A stretch of DNA of 64,000 nucleotides from Raphanus sativus (Eukaryota; Streptophyta; Magnoliopsida; Brassicales; Brassicaceae), in the NCBI RefSeq assembly GCF_000801105.2, contig NC_079515.1, positions 8,184,001 through 8,248,000 on the forward strand, in the 5' to 3' direction. The translations under genes and the position numbers were made by a program. The notes under the pieces are model-generated. The model was not told the DNA's origin. It made no database searches and saw nothing but the letters and a program-made list of their open reading frames with translations. This document shows, piece by piece, positions 1-11,240 of the stretch. How positions within the stretch are numbered: position 1 is the first letter of the stretch; each line of letters opens with the position of its first letter.

Positions 1-100
1 GGTAAAGTTGTGATCCAGGAAGCACATTCGCTCGCTCCGGAAACATTGTGGGTTCTCCTTATACCCTCTGCCTCAGCACATTCATCCAAGCATCTATATG

Positions 101-461
101 CTGGCATATAAAATAATACAAGTTAGAACCTTCCAGACGACTTACAAATAAGTCGTCTGGAAGGTTTTCCAGCTGGACGACTTACAAATAAGTCGTCTGG
201 AAGGTTTTCCAGCTCGAAAACCTTCCAGACGACTTATTTGTAAGTCGTCCAGCTGGAAAACCTTCCAGACGACTTATATTTTACAAATCTATACAAAGAC
301 AAGTTACCAGACGACTTATTTGTAAGTCTTCTGGAAGGTTTTCCAGCTGGACGACTTACAAATAAGTCGTCCAGCTGGAAAACCTTCCAGACGACCTTAT
401 ATATTTACAAATCTATACAAAGACAAGTACCAGACGACTTAAAGATAAGCAGAAGACTTAC
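101..461. repeat. Intron filled with inverted GACGACTT/AAGTCGTC modules
   Basis: This stretch is the intron between the last two visible exons of the DUF1985/Ulp1-like gene. It holds many copies of CCAGACGACTTA and its reverse complement TAAGTCGTCTGG, joined by CCAGCTGG palindromes and the spacer TTACAAATA. Adjacent copies alternate in orientation, so the RNA could fold into long hairpins. Part of it (about 280-440) recurs with the same TTTACAAATCTATACAAAGAC spacer in the intron near 1230-1260. Confidence 0.85.
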
Positions 462-1009
462 TACGTCTTCCAGCCATGCTTTGGATGTCCGGAGTTTTTG
501 ATACCACCAAGTTGGTGATGTACGTGGTTTGTCCTCTTCCTTAGTGAAATAATCACTGCAAACAAAAAAGCAATCAGTTTTGGTAGACTAAATCAAGCTA
601 TTATGGGTAAAGCAATCACTTACGGATCAGTTTTCAACCAATCAGCGAGCTCCTTCATCTTAGGTCTGTTTAGTGTGGGAAATGGATTATACTTTCCCAC
701 TCTAAGGAGTTTCCTTCTCTCTGCCGTATAAGGAGATATCTGCGTGGGAGCAGGTTTCTTCGTTCGTTCACTCCTTGCACGCACAGAAGCAGTGGGAGCT
801 GTTTGGTCCAATACAACCAGGCTCGGTTCTGAAGCTGAAGCTGGATCGGTGGAAGCGAAGCTCGGTTGTTGATCGTTGGAAGCGAAGCTCGGTTGGTCAG
901 TGGAAGTGAGAGGAACAATCTCTTTGGAGGTGACACCATCTGCTTTATCCTCCGGCAAGATCTTATATACCGAGATCGCCTCATCTGCTGTATCCTCCGG
1001 CAACAATCT

Positions 1010-1282
1010 CTGCAATAAAAGAGAACAAGTTAACCCTGGACGACTTAAATAAGTTGGGGAGAGGATTTGGTTCCAGCTGGAGTTCAGACGACTTATTTGT
1101 AAGTCTTCTGGAAGGTTTTCCAGCTGGACGACTTACAAATAAGTCGTCTGGAAGGTTTTCCAGCTGACTGGAAAACCTTCCAGACGACTTATTTGTAAGT
1201 CGTCCAGCTGAAAACCTTCCAGACGACTTATATATTTACAAATCTATACAAAGACCAGACGACTTAAAGATTTGATATTAAC
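1010..1282. repeat. Second module-filled intron
   Basis: Between the acceptor at 1010-1012 and the donor GTTAAT ending at 1282 (minus strand), the sequence is again almost entirely GACGACTT/AAGTCGTC modules and CCAGCTGG palindromes. The modules stop near 1265, close to the exon edge, as in the other introns of this gene. Confidence 0.8.
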
Positions 1283-2180
1283 CTCTTTGGGCAGAGGAGA
1301 GGCTGTTTCTTTTGTGGAGAAGGCTTTTTCGTTTGAGGAGCAGGCTGTTTCGTCTGAGGAGCAGGCTGTTGTTTTGAGGAGCAGGCTGTTTCGTTTGAGG
1401 AGCAGGCTGTTTAGTTTGAGGAGCAGGCTGTTTAGTTTGAGGAGCAGGCTGTTTCGCCTTTTTGAGGAGTAGGCTTTGCCTTTTGAGGAGCAGGCTGTCT
1501 GGTGGGAGGAGTAGGATGATTGGTTTGAAGTGGAGGCTGATCCTTTTGAGGAGTAGTCTGTTTGTTACTAGCCCCGGTTTCTGGGGCTTGTGGGGTAGGG
1601 GTGTTTTTTACTAACCCCGGTTTCTGGGGCTTGAGGGGTAGCCTGATTGGTGACACCAACCTTCTTCTCCACAGCTTCCAATCTATCGGAGATCTTCCTA
1701 ATCTCCCCTGATGCACTTCTTAAACCCCTCTTTCATCATGGTCACCTAAGTCCTTGAACATGTTTTCAACTCCTCTCTGGTCACCCAACTAGCCTCTTCT
1801 CTAGCCTCTTCTGTAGCCTCTTCTGTAGCCTCTGTAGGAGCCTCTTCTCTAGCCTCTTTAGGAGCCTCTTTAGGAGCCTCTTTACGAGCTTTCTTCCGAG
1901 GTCTCTGATGTCTTCTCCACCTCCTCCACAACCATCTTTGGCTCTTTTCGATGGAGTCACAAACTTGGGTTTTGTACCAGTGACTTCCCAGCAATCCATG
2001 GTCCACTTCCACGGTCTCCGATCATACATCACTTTAATGATGTTCTCCGCGGGCACGTCATCAACCTCAGAGTCCCATTTTGGCCACATTTCACTAATGT
2101 CCTTCTCAACAAAGTTGATCACGCGGGTCTGCAGTAAATAGAAGAAGAATCGAGTTAGATATTTGAAACAAAATACTAAA

Positions 2181-2550
2181 TAGACGACTTAATTATAAGT
2201 CGTCAACTAAGTCGTCCAGCTGGACGACCTTCCAGACGACTTTATTATAAGTCGTCTACTAAGTCGTCCAGCTGGACGACCTTCCAGACGACTATAATAA
2301 GTCGTCTACTAAGTCGTCCAGCTGGAAGACCTTCCAGACGACTTATAATAAGTCGTCTACTAAGTCGTCCAGCTGGAAGACCTTCCAGACGACTTATAAT
2401 AAGTCGTCTACTAAGTCGTCCAGCTGGAAGACCTTCCAGACGACTTATAATAAGTCGTCTACTAAGTCGTCCAGCTGGAAGACCTTCCAGACGACTTATA
2501 ATAAGTCGTCTACTAAGTCGTCCAGCTGGAAGACCTTCCGGACGACTTAA
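2181..2550. repeat. 51-bp tandem array (about 7 copies)
   Basis: The motif AAGTCGTCCAGCTGG starts at 2209, 2261, 2311, 2362, 2413, 2464 and 2515, so spacing is 52, 50, 51, 51, 51 and 51 bp. Each unit contains one CCAGCTGG palindrome and facing CCAGACGACTT / AAGTCGTCTAC arms. The array lies inside the intron 2129-2572 of the DUF1985/Ulp1-like gene. The last four or five units look nearly identical, which implies recent local amplification. Confidence 0.9.
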
Positions 2551-3481
2551 TTAAGTGAAGATGGAAAGGTACCTGACTCAAGATAGCAGCTTTCATGAAT
2601 CTGCGGCCTCTGCTGCCGTCGTAAGCCAGAATCGGTGGAGACGGACTGTTTGCTCTGGGTAGACCAATACTAGCACCCAATCCCGGAATAGCTTCGTACG
2701 CCCAGACCTGAAGAACTTGTATAAAGCCATCCACGGTGTAACAGCCAGTAATATCTTTGTTCACAAAAGAGTCCATCAGCACCTTAAAACGCGACTTCCC
2801 CCATGGATAATTCTCAAACCTTTCTAAATCCATCACTAGCCTTGCGAGAGTAGCTCGTGTAGCGCTTGAGAACTTTTTCCCTTCAATGAATCCAGTGAAG
2901 ATGGAAAGGTACGCGAGTCGCTTGCGATCTTCCCTGGACCAATCCCCGCATCTCTTCAGTGCTGCTATTATCTGATCAGTACTTGGCCCAGCTTCCCGAT
3001 GAACTCCCATCATCTCCCAGAAAGAAACCATCTGTGGGGTAACTTCACATTCTGGTGTCTCAAGGTCCTCGATGTAGTCGCAGTTTAGACCAGTGATGTT
3101 TTCAAACTCTAACAGTGAAAACCTCGCAGGTTCTGGACCAACGAGACACCACATCTCGTACTTCTTCTTAATGTCCAGCTTTAAACCGAGCAAGTGGTGA
3201 ACCAGCCTTGAAGCCCAACCAAATCCCTGCTCCTTGAACTTGATGAAAACTCCCAATCTCGACTCCTTGAGCTCTTCAAATTCAGCATCAGTGAGAGCTT
3301 CCCTAAGAGCAGTATGCAACTTCGTGTTATCCGTATGATACGAAATGCTATTGTGGGGTTCTGGCTCTTCCCCTAATGTGTATAACCTACGGGGGAGTTC
3401 TGGAATATCCATCCTTTTTGTCTGCAAAATAATCAAAGACAACAATAGAAGTCAGAACACAAGCTAAATCAATCACGCCTT

Positions 3482-3660
3482 AATTGTTACTCCAGACGAC
3501 TTAGTAGACGACTTAAATATAAGTCGTCTAGAAAGTCGTCCAACTGGACGACTTAGTTGACGACTTATATTTAAGTCGTCTGGAAAGTCTTCCAAATGGA
3601 CGTACTAAGTCGTCCAGGTTGAAGACTTTCCAGACGACTTACTTACAAGTCTTCCAGTAG
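3482..3660. repeat. Module-filled first intron
   Basis: The intron between the start-codon exon (3678-3713) and the main DUF1985 exon (2573-3421) carries diverged GACGACTTA/TAAGTCGTC modules with GGACGACTT and AAGTCTTCC variants. Divergence is higher than in the 51-bp array. Confidence 0.75.
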
Positions 3661-3713
3661 AAAAATTTCAAGCGGACCTGATTAGTCGCAGAAGGAGTTC
3701 GAGTACTCGTCAT

Positions 3714-4210
3714 TGTGGTTATAGATCTGAAAAAATAAACGTGAAACGGTGAGAATGAGTAAATTGAAAGAGACAACGTTTTATGTTCATCTTTTCCACG
3801 AGTTTGATGACTTACCGGCGTTAGGGTTTACAGAGAAACGGCGCTACGGTTTACAGAGAAGAAGCGGCGGCGCTAGGGTTTAGAAGAAGCGGCGGCGCTA
3901 GGGTTTAGAAGAAACGGCGGTGCTAGCTAGTGTTTAGAGTAAGCGGCGGTGAGAACGTTGGTGAGCACGGTGGCGAGGGCGACGGTTTGTTCGGAAATAG
4001 TGGAAGCGGGGGCGCTAGGGTTTAGAGGAATCGGCGGCGCTAGGGTTAGAAGAAGCTGCGGCGACAACGGTGAGAATGAAGTGAGATATGATAGCCGACG
4101 TTGAGAACGATGGTTGTTCGGAAATAGTGGGAATTCGAATCGCCTTTGATATCGCCGGTGAGAGAGAACTGTTAGGGTTTCTGTTCGCGGGAAAATGAAA
4201 AAAAAAAAAA
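3714..4210 (-). promoter_or_regulatory. 5' region of the DUF1985 gene with repeated telo-box motifs
   Basis: Upstream of the minus-strand start codon lies a GC-rich stretch with repeated GCGGCGGCGCTAGGG units. The telo-box, AAACCCTA on the minus strand, occurs exactly at about 3832, 3874, 3899, 4016 and 4173. Telo-boxes are known plant promoter elements of genes active in cycling cells. A promoter or 5' UTR role here is inferred from position. A short A-run at 4199-4214 bounds the stretch. Confidence 0.45.
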
Positions 4211-5720
4211 AAAATCACCTTATATATTGGGTAAATAATCCGGTTAGCTTTAAAAGTACATTGGTAAACTTTAAGGTTTGGTCCGGTTTAGACGACTTAT
4301 TCTGGCTGATAATGTACATCAGACGACCTAATATTTAGTCGTCTGGGAACAGAAGACTAAATATTAAGTCGTCCAATACCCTAAAATGAACCCCTAAACT
4401 AAAATGACTAATTAACTTACTAACCACGTTATAAAATCAAATTATACTTCAATAGTGTTTACTATACACAGAAACGAACACGCCTAGGTAATTTTAAAAA
4501 TTTTCAAAAACGGTTTTAATGCTTTCCAAAATCTAACCCTAAGAACACATACAATACTACAACATATGTTGATGAAACATAAACTAAAGAATATCATGAC
4601 TCACTACTTTCACTCATCTGGGCTGAAAACAATTGAAATTTGTTATATATTAATTTATATCTCTTAAGACATATGTTAATTACATAATTCCAATTTTTCA
4701 CTTATCAAAATATTTTTTACAAAATTTTTAAATTATGTTTAAGAATAACTGTCCAGACGACTTAACTTAAAGTCGTCTGGACGACTTATTTTCAAGTCGT
4801 CTGTTTACAGACGACTTGCGAGGGGTAGAAACGTAAAAAAAAATCCGTTTTTTTGTTTGTTCACAAGGAGATAGTTGTAATTTCAATAGCCTTTTAAGTT
4901 ACTTTTGCCTTTGACCCAAGTTGGGGTACTCTTTTGGGTTTGACTCCAAGTTTTGAGTCACAATTGGTAATTCTCCCAAAAAAAAAATCAAATTTCTAAA
5001 TGTACAATTTTGGATCTGAAAGTTTTCCGTTAGTGTAGACTTCAACTAAAGTCTACTGAACAATAAACTTTAAGTAGACTTAATAAAAAGTCTACTAAAA
5101 TATGATTTATTTTTGTATCTTATTTTTTTCTCATAACTTTATCTTACTTTGCAGGTACTTTTTCCAAGATTTTATTTGAGGCATCAAGATTATGAAAAAT
5201 CAAACACATTCAAATAAATTCCTTTGTAATATTTTCTCATAATAAAATATTCATTTTTTAATAATTTTGGATGCATAATCAATAAAAATTGTATTCACTT
5301 TTAGTTTTGTTTCACTTGTATGATAGTATTAATTTGTTGTTAGATATTGGTTTTTTACAAGAACTAATCAACCAAACAAGTGAAACCAGGTAAAACAATA
5401 ACTAACACACATGTGAGTAGAAGAAAATCTAAACAAAAATTTCAAGAAATTTTAAGAGTAAAACTAATCACAAATTTTTGCAAAAAAATTCAAGTGTATA
5501 ATTATAACATATTAACTTTTGAAATTCATCCAAAACCATTAAAATTTACTAACACACACTGTAACATAAATATATAGTAAAAATATATGATGATTAATAC
5601 ACAAATGCACTTCTAATAGAATTTATGACGTAGACTTCAAATGTAGTCTACATTCTTAAATTTAGAAAGACGTCTACACTTGTTATCTAACATATATCCA
5701 AATCAAAAATTTGTAGTGTA
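4211..5720. other. AT-rich spacer with scattered modules, no gene seen
   Basis: No supported coding region. GACGACTT/AAGTCGTC modules occur at about 4293-4372 and 4752-4820. From about 5030 they are replaced by the related GTAGACTT/AAGTCTAC modules. The rest is AT-rich simple sequence. Confidence 0.6.
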
Positions 5721-5739
5721 CTTAGTTTTGACTTGATAC

Positions 5740-5915
5740 ACAAAGGCGTACAAAGTGTGTATTAGATAACTCAATCAAATTCTGCACTTTTCGATCATTC
5801 GTGACATGCATAAGTTCACCATGTGTATAACCATCATATATACAGAACATTCTCCCAACTCCAACAAAGAGTCTTTCTCCACTCATTCTCCGTATACTGC
5901 CGGTAATTGAGTCAT
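5740..5915 (-). pseudogene. Decayed tandem copy of the MuDR-like N-terminal exon
   Basis: Minus-strand reading starts MTQLPAVYGE like the intact copy at 6283-6444, then meets a stop and loses frame, with pieces such as GRMF and YTHGELM still recognisable. Flanking DNA matches too: TTAACACCTAACAACA recurs about 509 bp apart (near 6008 and 6517). The unit is therefore a tandem duplication of about 0.5 kb, of which this is the more decayed copy. Confidence 0.5.
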
Positions 5916-6282
5916 TGTCTCCAAAAAAATACAAGTTTACATAATTAACGGATAAATATTTCATGTTTCATAAAACTATAAACGTAGACATACAAATATG
6001 TCTACAATTAACACCTAACAACATAGTAAAATCAAAAGTACTATAATTTCATAATTACAACTGTTTTTCTTTTTAAAATCACTCAAACCCATTAGGGTTA
6101 ACTAACACACACTTTCAAACAAATGTCTTAGTTTGTAACATATTGTAACACACACTTTCAACGATTATTAAAGAAAACTTCAAACCCACGCTGCATATGT
6201 TTGAAAGAAAAAAAACATTGTTACCCAATAATCGTTGAAAGTGTGTGTTACAAATCACTCAACACACTTAACCAATATGTTT

Positions 6283-6444
6283 TTAGTCTAGATCATAATC
6301 TTCTTGTACCATTTGAAGAAATTCAACATGTGTACAACCATCTTTCAAAGGGAACATTCTCCCTCCCTTTTTTTTATTGACCACAAACTCCCACAATGAG
6401 CCTTTCTCCACCCATTCTCCGTATACGGCCGGTAATTGAGTCAT
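6283..6444 (-). pseudogene. MuDR-like transposase N-terminal exon, 53 codons
   Basis: A minus-strand exon follows a clean TTTGCAG acceptor at 6448-6454 and begins ATG at 6444. It reads MTQLPAVYGEWVEKGSLWEF, continues with GGRMFPLKDG and ends QEDYDLD before a stop. The VYGEW...WEFVV...GGRM pattern resembles the N-terminal region of plant Mutator-like transposases. The zinc-finger and DDE catalytic domains are absent nearby, so this is a fragment. A possible non-coding 5' exon lies at about 7650-7850 (donor AAAAAG|GTAACTG), which would make the module-rich 6448-7650 interval an intron. The family assignment is by eye and moderately sure. Confidence 0.5.
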
Positions 6445-7650
6445 TTCCTGCAAAAGAATATAAATTTACGCAATTAGCGAATAAATATTAATGTAGACTT
6501 ACAATTATGTCTACAGTTAACACCTAACAACATTGTGAAATCAAAAGTATTATAATTTCATAACTACAACAGTTTTTCTTTTCAAAATCACTCCAACCTA
6601 TTAGGATTAACTAACACACACTTTCAAACAAAAAAATATAGAATAAACTTTATGAATAATACATAAATTCAGTTTTAATTTTTTTTCCTGCGTAGACTTT
6701 TCAATCAGTCTACGACAGTGTAGACGTTCGTGTCAATCTACAACAATGTAGACGTCCCTGTCAGTCTACAACAATGTAGACGTCCCTGTCAGTCTACTTT
6801 TTGGGTTAGTTTTTGCAATTAAAAATTTTACGGGTTACTTTTTTTATTTGACCAGAAACTCATCCAAGTTTTAACTTTATACATTTAGACTTCCGTTTTA
6901 GTCTACCACATTGAAAAGGTTAGTTTGACCAGAATTCACCCAAGTTTTGACTTTCGAAGGTAGATTTCATATGTAGTCTACATGTTTCGTAGACTTCGAA
7001 TAAGGTCTAACTTCAAAACCCATAGGTTGGTTTTGCAATTGACCATTGTTTGACTTTCGAATGTAGATTTCATATGTAGTCTACAGATTTGTAGACTTCG
7101 CATAAGTTCTAACTTTAAAACCCATGAGTTGGTTTTGCATTTGACCAAAATAAATATGTAGACTTCAAGAACAGTCTATATTTTTTTGTGAAAAATGCGT
7201 AGACTGCATTGGAAGTCTACAATTTAAAAAATATTTATTTTATTTAAAAACATTTTAGTCAAATACAATACTAACCTATTCAACGAAGTCAATGTTTTGG
7301 TCAAATGCAAAACTGACCTTAAGTAGACTTCATTGGCAGACTACATTTCGTAGACTTCCTTTGAAGTCTACTTAAGAAAGTCAAAAGTTCGGTCAAATGT
7401 AAAACCAACCTCTTTTCGTAGCCGTCTTGGTAGGTCTACGTAGATTTTTGTTTTTGTAGTCAAAGGTATGGATGTAGACTGCTGGGGAAGTCTGCGTTCC
7501 AAAAAAAAGTTAAAAAAGTCAATTGCGAAACTGACTTGTTCGTTGACAAATAGACGGAATCGTACGTCTACACATTGGTGTAGACATATAAAGCAGTCTA
7601 CCATCGCGACACAGACTGAAAAAGTGGTGAAAACCATGTAAACAGTTACC

Positions 7651-9202
7651 TTTTTCCGGTGTGAACCTCGATTCCGACCCTTTCAACCGTCCAAACTCAT
7701 AAACCGAGCAAAAGGAAGCATCTTTGACGATTTACTAATGAAGAAACTCGAAAATGTGAAATTTGTGGGATGAAAATGAAAGTTGTGAGAGTTTTTTAGA
7801 TAGAAATGTAGAGGAAATGAAAGATTTGTTGAGTTAGAGAAGAGAAAAAGTGGTTAAAATTGAGTTATTGAGCTTTTATGAGCTCAAACATGGTGGTTCA
7901 ATGGTGGTTGCAAAATTGAAGATGATGGCATTGTTGTAAATAAGAAAAGATGCTTAGGGTGTAGTTGGTTTTTACTCATTTTCGATTTTTTTAAAAAAAA
8001 AAAAATAATGGCAGTTTTGTAAATATTTTGAAAACATAAAGATGGTTTGGAAAATTCATAGGTGAATAGTAATGAGAAAAAAAAGGGTTGATTTTGCATT
8101 TGACTACAAATCTTAGGTTGGTTATGAAAAACACCCAAAAAAACATTATATTTCCTACATGCTTCTAGTTATTTTATCGAAAGTAAATAGGTCTCCAAAA
8201 TAGTATTTATTGAAGATTTCTCAGCCAATGAGACTCGATAAAAAAATATAGCTAACGAGTCTTTTTTTTTTGACTAAATTTTTTTTTAACCTGATTAAAT
8301 CAAAGGGAGTCGCAATCCCGCGGATGAGCCAACGAGTCTTTACGTCTTTCACAATTGTAAGTGGTGTCGTGATAATCTGATGATCCCTGGTTAAAATTTG
8401 GGGCTGGATAAAAAAATCTGATGGTATATACAAGTTCGTTCAGTTTTGTTTTAGTAGCCGTTTTACGTTTATGGACACAAACTAAAAAGTATTTAATTTT
8501 GTATATTTCTAAAATATAAATATTCTTACTTATACAATTAACTATATTTAACTAATAAAAATAAATTAGAGAATATTTTTAATAAATATCTATTGAAAAT
8601 TTTAAACGATATTTATTTTCAAACATTTTTTTACTCTAAAAGATAACTAAACTAAAATGAAGAATATATATGATGCAAATTTGGTTCGAAATTTTTATTT
8701 AATAAATAGAAGATGGATTTGTTAAAATTTGATAATTATATATAAATCATAATAGTTCTTTACTTATTTTCATTCATTTTAATTATTATCAATATATTTA
8801 ATATGTCCAATATTTTATTTGGAACAAAGTATCCGAAAACATACAACACAGTATATCGATGATCTAAATTTTTGAAGTTAAATGATCCCGTAGAGATTTT
8901 TATATGCTGGAATATTGTAAATATGAATTAAAATTAAAAAAAATTTAAACTGAAATTAAAAAAAAAAGATAAATTGAATTTTCCTTTTTCTATATATCAA
9001 TTAAATTTTAAATAAAAAGGAGGGAGGAACAAGCACGACCTTTATAGGTAAACAATCTTAGCGTTTCGTCAAAAGAAAAAACAATCTTTTAGTGTCAAGT
9101 CAATCTCATATTAAACTAGTCAATCGATATAATTCCGTGTATTATATAACTAAAGAAATTGTTAAAAGAGTTTGATTCTACTTTATGCTGTTCTAAGTAA
9201 TA
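7651..9202. other. AT-rich non-coding stretch
   Basis: No supported gene. About 7650-7900 may be the promoter and 5' UTR of the transposase fragment on the minus strand. From 8140 onward it is AT-rich with A and T runs and no recognisable protein, RNA gene or terminal repeat. Confidence 0.5.
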
Positions 9203-9231
9203 CTAGAGTTTGACCCGCACGCCCGTGCGGG
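9203..9231 (-). mobile_element. Helitron 3' terminus
   Basis: On the minus strand the sequence ends hairpin + TCAAACTCTAG, then T. The hairpin has a perfect 7-bp stem (CCCGCAC/GTGCGGG at 9214-9220 and 9225-9231) with a 4-nt loop. A GC-rich hairpin about 10 nt before a terminal CTAG followed by host T is the Helitron 3' signature. The matching 5' end was not found in the following 1.7 kb, so only the terminus is called. Confidence 0.7.
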
Positions 9232-10984
9232 TTTTAATATTGATTTTTTAAAAACTGATATTTGTTTTTCATAATTAATATCATATATTTTAGATGCATC
9301 ATTATATAACTGAATGTATATTGGGTATTTGAATATTTTAGGTTCTTATACATCATAATCGAATTCGAACCAAAACGGATAATATGATTACTTTTGGTAA
9401 TTTAATAATTTTTAGGTTATTTTAGTTTAAATAAAAAATATCTGAATCGAATTGGGTAATATAATTATTTTTGTAAAAATATTTGAAATTTTACATATAT
9501 TAGTTATTTGGATATTTTTAGATTCCAATACATCAGAATTGAAATCACTTGGACCAGAAGTATCTAATTCAAAAGTGACCAAAAAAAATTATAATACTCG
9601 AAGGAAGCCTAATTTCAGAACTCAAAAATATAATACCTGAAAAAATGATTCATACTTGAACGGGTCTCCGAAAAACCATATTGCTAACTGTATATTATTA
9701 TATTTAACTGAATAATTAAAAAAGAGTAAAACTACTATTTTAGTGGTATTGAAGCGTTTTAGTTTAACATCATGTGTTTTTTACATATTTATAAATAAAT
9801 ATTGATTTTATATAAATGTTAGTATATATTTTATAATTTAAATTTATTAAATATTTTAATTATGAAAATTTTAAATACAATATTTTTATAATTTATATTG
9901 AGTAATTTTATTTTAGTTTTTAATCGTCAACCGTTTCATTAAGATTTTTAAAATATGACATGCCCAACCGCACAAATATACTTTATATATTTTTTTCATG
10001 GACCAAAATTTAAATGCATGATAATTACTATTTAAACTTTGGTGCTATATACTTAATTTATATTCTTCAGCATTTAACATATTCGATTTTCATTGGGATA
10101 TTATTTATATGAAATATAAATAAAATAATATATTTACAAATTTATGTTCTAGTAGCATTAACTTTGTTTCTCGATTTTCATCTTGCGAAATATTTTCTTT
10201 GGATTGTCATATTATTTGTGAATGGTTGTTTGTTAATGATTGTGTTAACGAAAATTTATATTTAATTGATTGCATAGAGTATCAAAATATGGTAAATTTA
10301 TTGGTTACCTAGATTATAGGATGTAGTAGTTTTAATTTTAATTAAATAAGGAAAATACAATAAATACTTAACATTAGATTTATTAACTAATTCAGTGGCA
10401 TATAACTGTAAATATTGTGCAAGTTTAAGGGTTAATCTTGATTTGTACTTCAGTTTTAATAGATTAGATGCATTAATTAGTATACACAAATGTTGTCAAT
10501 ATTATTTATATGTAATGCTACATGCAAGTTTATGGGGAATCACTTTGCTACGAAGTGAACCGCATGCTACTTTTTTCTATATGAGCAAATCCTGTATAAT
10601 TTACGAATTTGAGTAAACGTTAAAGGCAAGTTTACTCGTATAGTTCATATTTTTTGTTGGTATTATCCATGTTAATTAGAGAGGAGAACCTTTGACTTTC
10701 TGGGGGTCACATGATGAAACGAAAATGATAAGTTAAGCCATGGACCTTTACAGCTATGTTTTCATTTTTATAGTCTTCTATTCGAAGAAAATAAAATACT
10801 AGCATCTAAAGTGTTCTCTCAGTGACCAAAAAAAAAAAAGCATCTAAAGTTTTCTCTATTAGCGTTAACATCTCACCGAGATTTATCTATCGATAATTAT
10901 CTATTCCGAACTAACGAAACTTTCTATGCAATTCACTTGCATGCATGCATGAGCATGACTCAAGGCATATGTCGACTATAGGTC
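9232..10984. other. AT-rich DNA, probably the body of the truncated Helitron
   Basis: No gene, tandem array or terminal repeat is recognised. Composition is AT-rich like other Helitron bodies here. The region ends at the TAA target duplication of the next element. Confidence 0.4.
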
Positions 10985-11240
10985 TAAGAGCATCCACAAT
11001 GATGGACTTGCTCTTGGAATCCTTAAGATTATTATAGTATTTTTTTTGTTTTGTTTTTTTTTCTGAACAGTTAAGGACTCCACACTATTTTGTGTGTCCA
11101 ATGGTGAACTCCTTTTATGAGTTTTTAGAAAATAAATAGTCATCAATAACATAAACAATAAAACTACTTCTGAATCCATTGTCCCTCCTATGAAGAATCT
11201 ACTGTAAAACCAATTAGAATGTGTCACAAAGAAAGTATAC

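Larger units (their letters stand above)
1..3713 (-). pseudogene. Decayed DUF1985 / Ulp1-protease-like (peptidase C48) gene, 3' end off the window
   Basis: Read on the minus strand with consensus splice sites, the exons are 3678-3713 (start codon, MTSTRTPS), 2573-3421 (DUF1985-like globular part, about 283 residues), 1283-2128, 624-1009, 462-555 and 1-100. The last two carry the WWYQKLRTSKAWL and HIDAWMNVLRQR segments that lead into the Ulp1-like cysteine protease of these Brassicaceae proteins; the catalytic region lies beyond the window. The 1283-2128 exon encodes KEAP/REEA repeats and a Pro/Gln-rich tract. Frame breaks are visible near 1950, 1755, 1480-1700 and 64-66 (an extra G in the last exon), so this copy looks dead. 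The family is known as transposon-associated (Mutator-like elements carrying Ulp1 domains). The terminal repeats of any host element were not found. DUF1985 identity is fairly sure; function is inferred from the family only. Confidence 0.75.
5030..7600. repeat. Dispersed GTAGACTT/AAGTCTAC inverted modules
   Basis: GTAGACTT, AAGTCTAC, TAGTCTAC and close variants occur dozens of times in both orientations over about 2.5 kb, often as facing pairs 10-20 bp apart. They surround the two transposase-like exon copies and fill the interval up to a possible 5' exon near 7650-7850. The module resembles AAGTCGTCTAC of the 51-bp array lacking CGT, so the two families may be related; that is inference. Confidence 0.75.

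Noticed and set aside
2181..2550. Regular repeats with constant spacing resembling a CRISPR array
   Set aside because: Units are contiguous 51-bp satellites without unique spacers, in an intron of a plant gene; no cas genes.
7368..7637. 89-codon minus-strand frame
   Set aside because: Made of translated GTAGACTT modules; no protein-like pattern and it lies in a probable intron.
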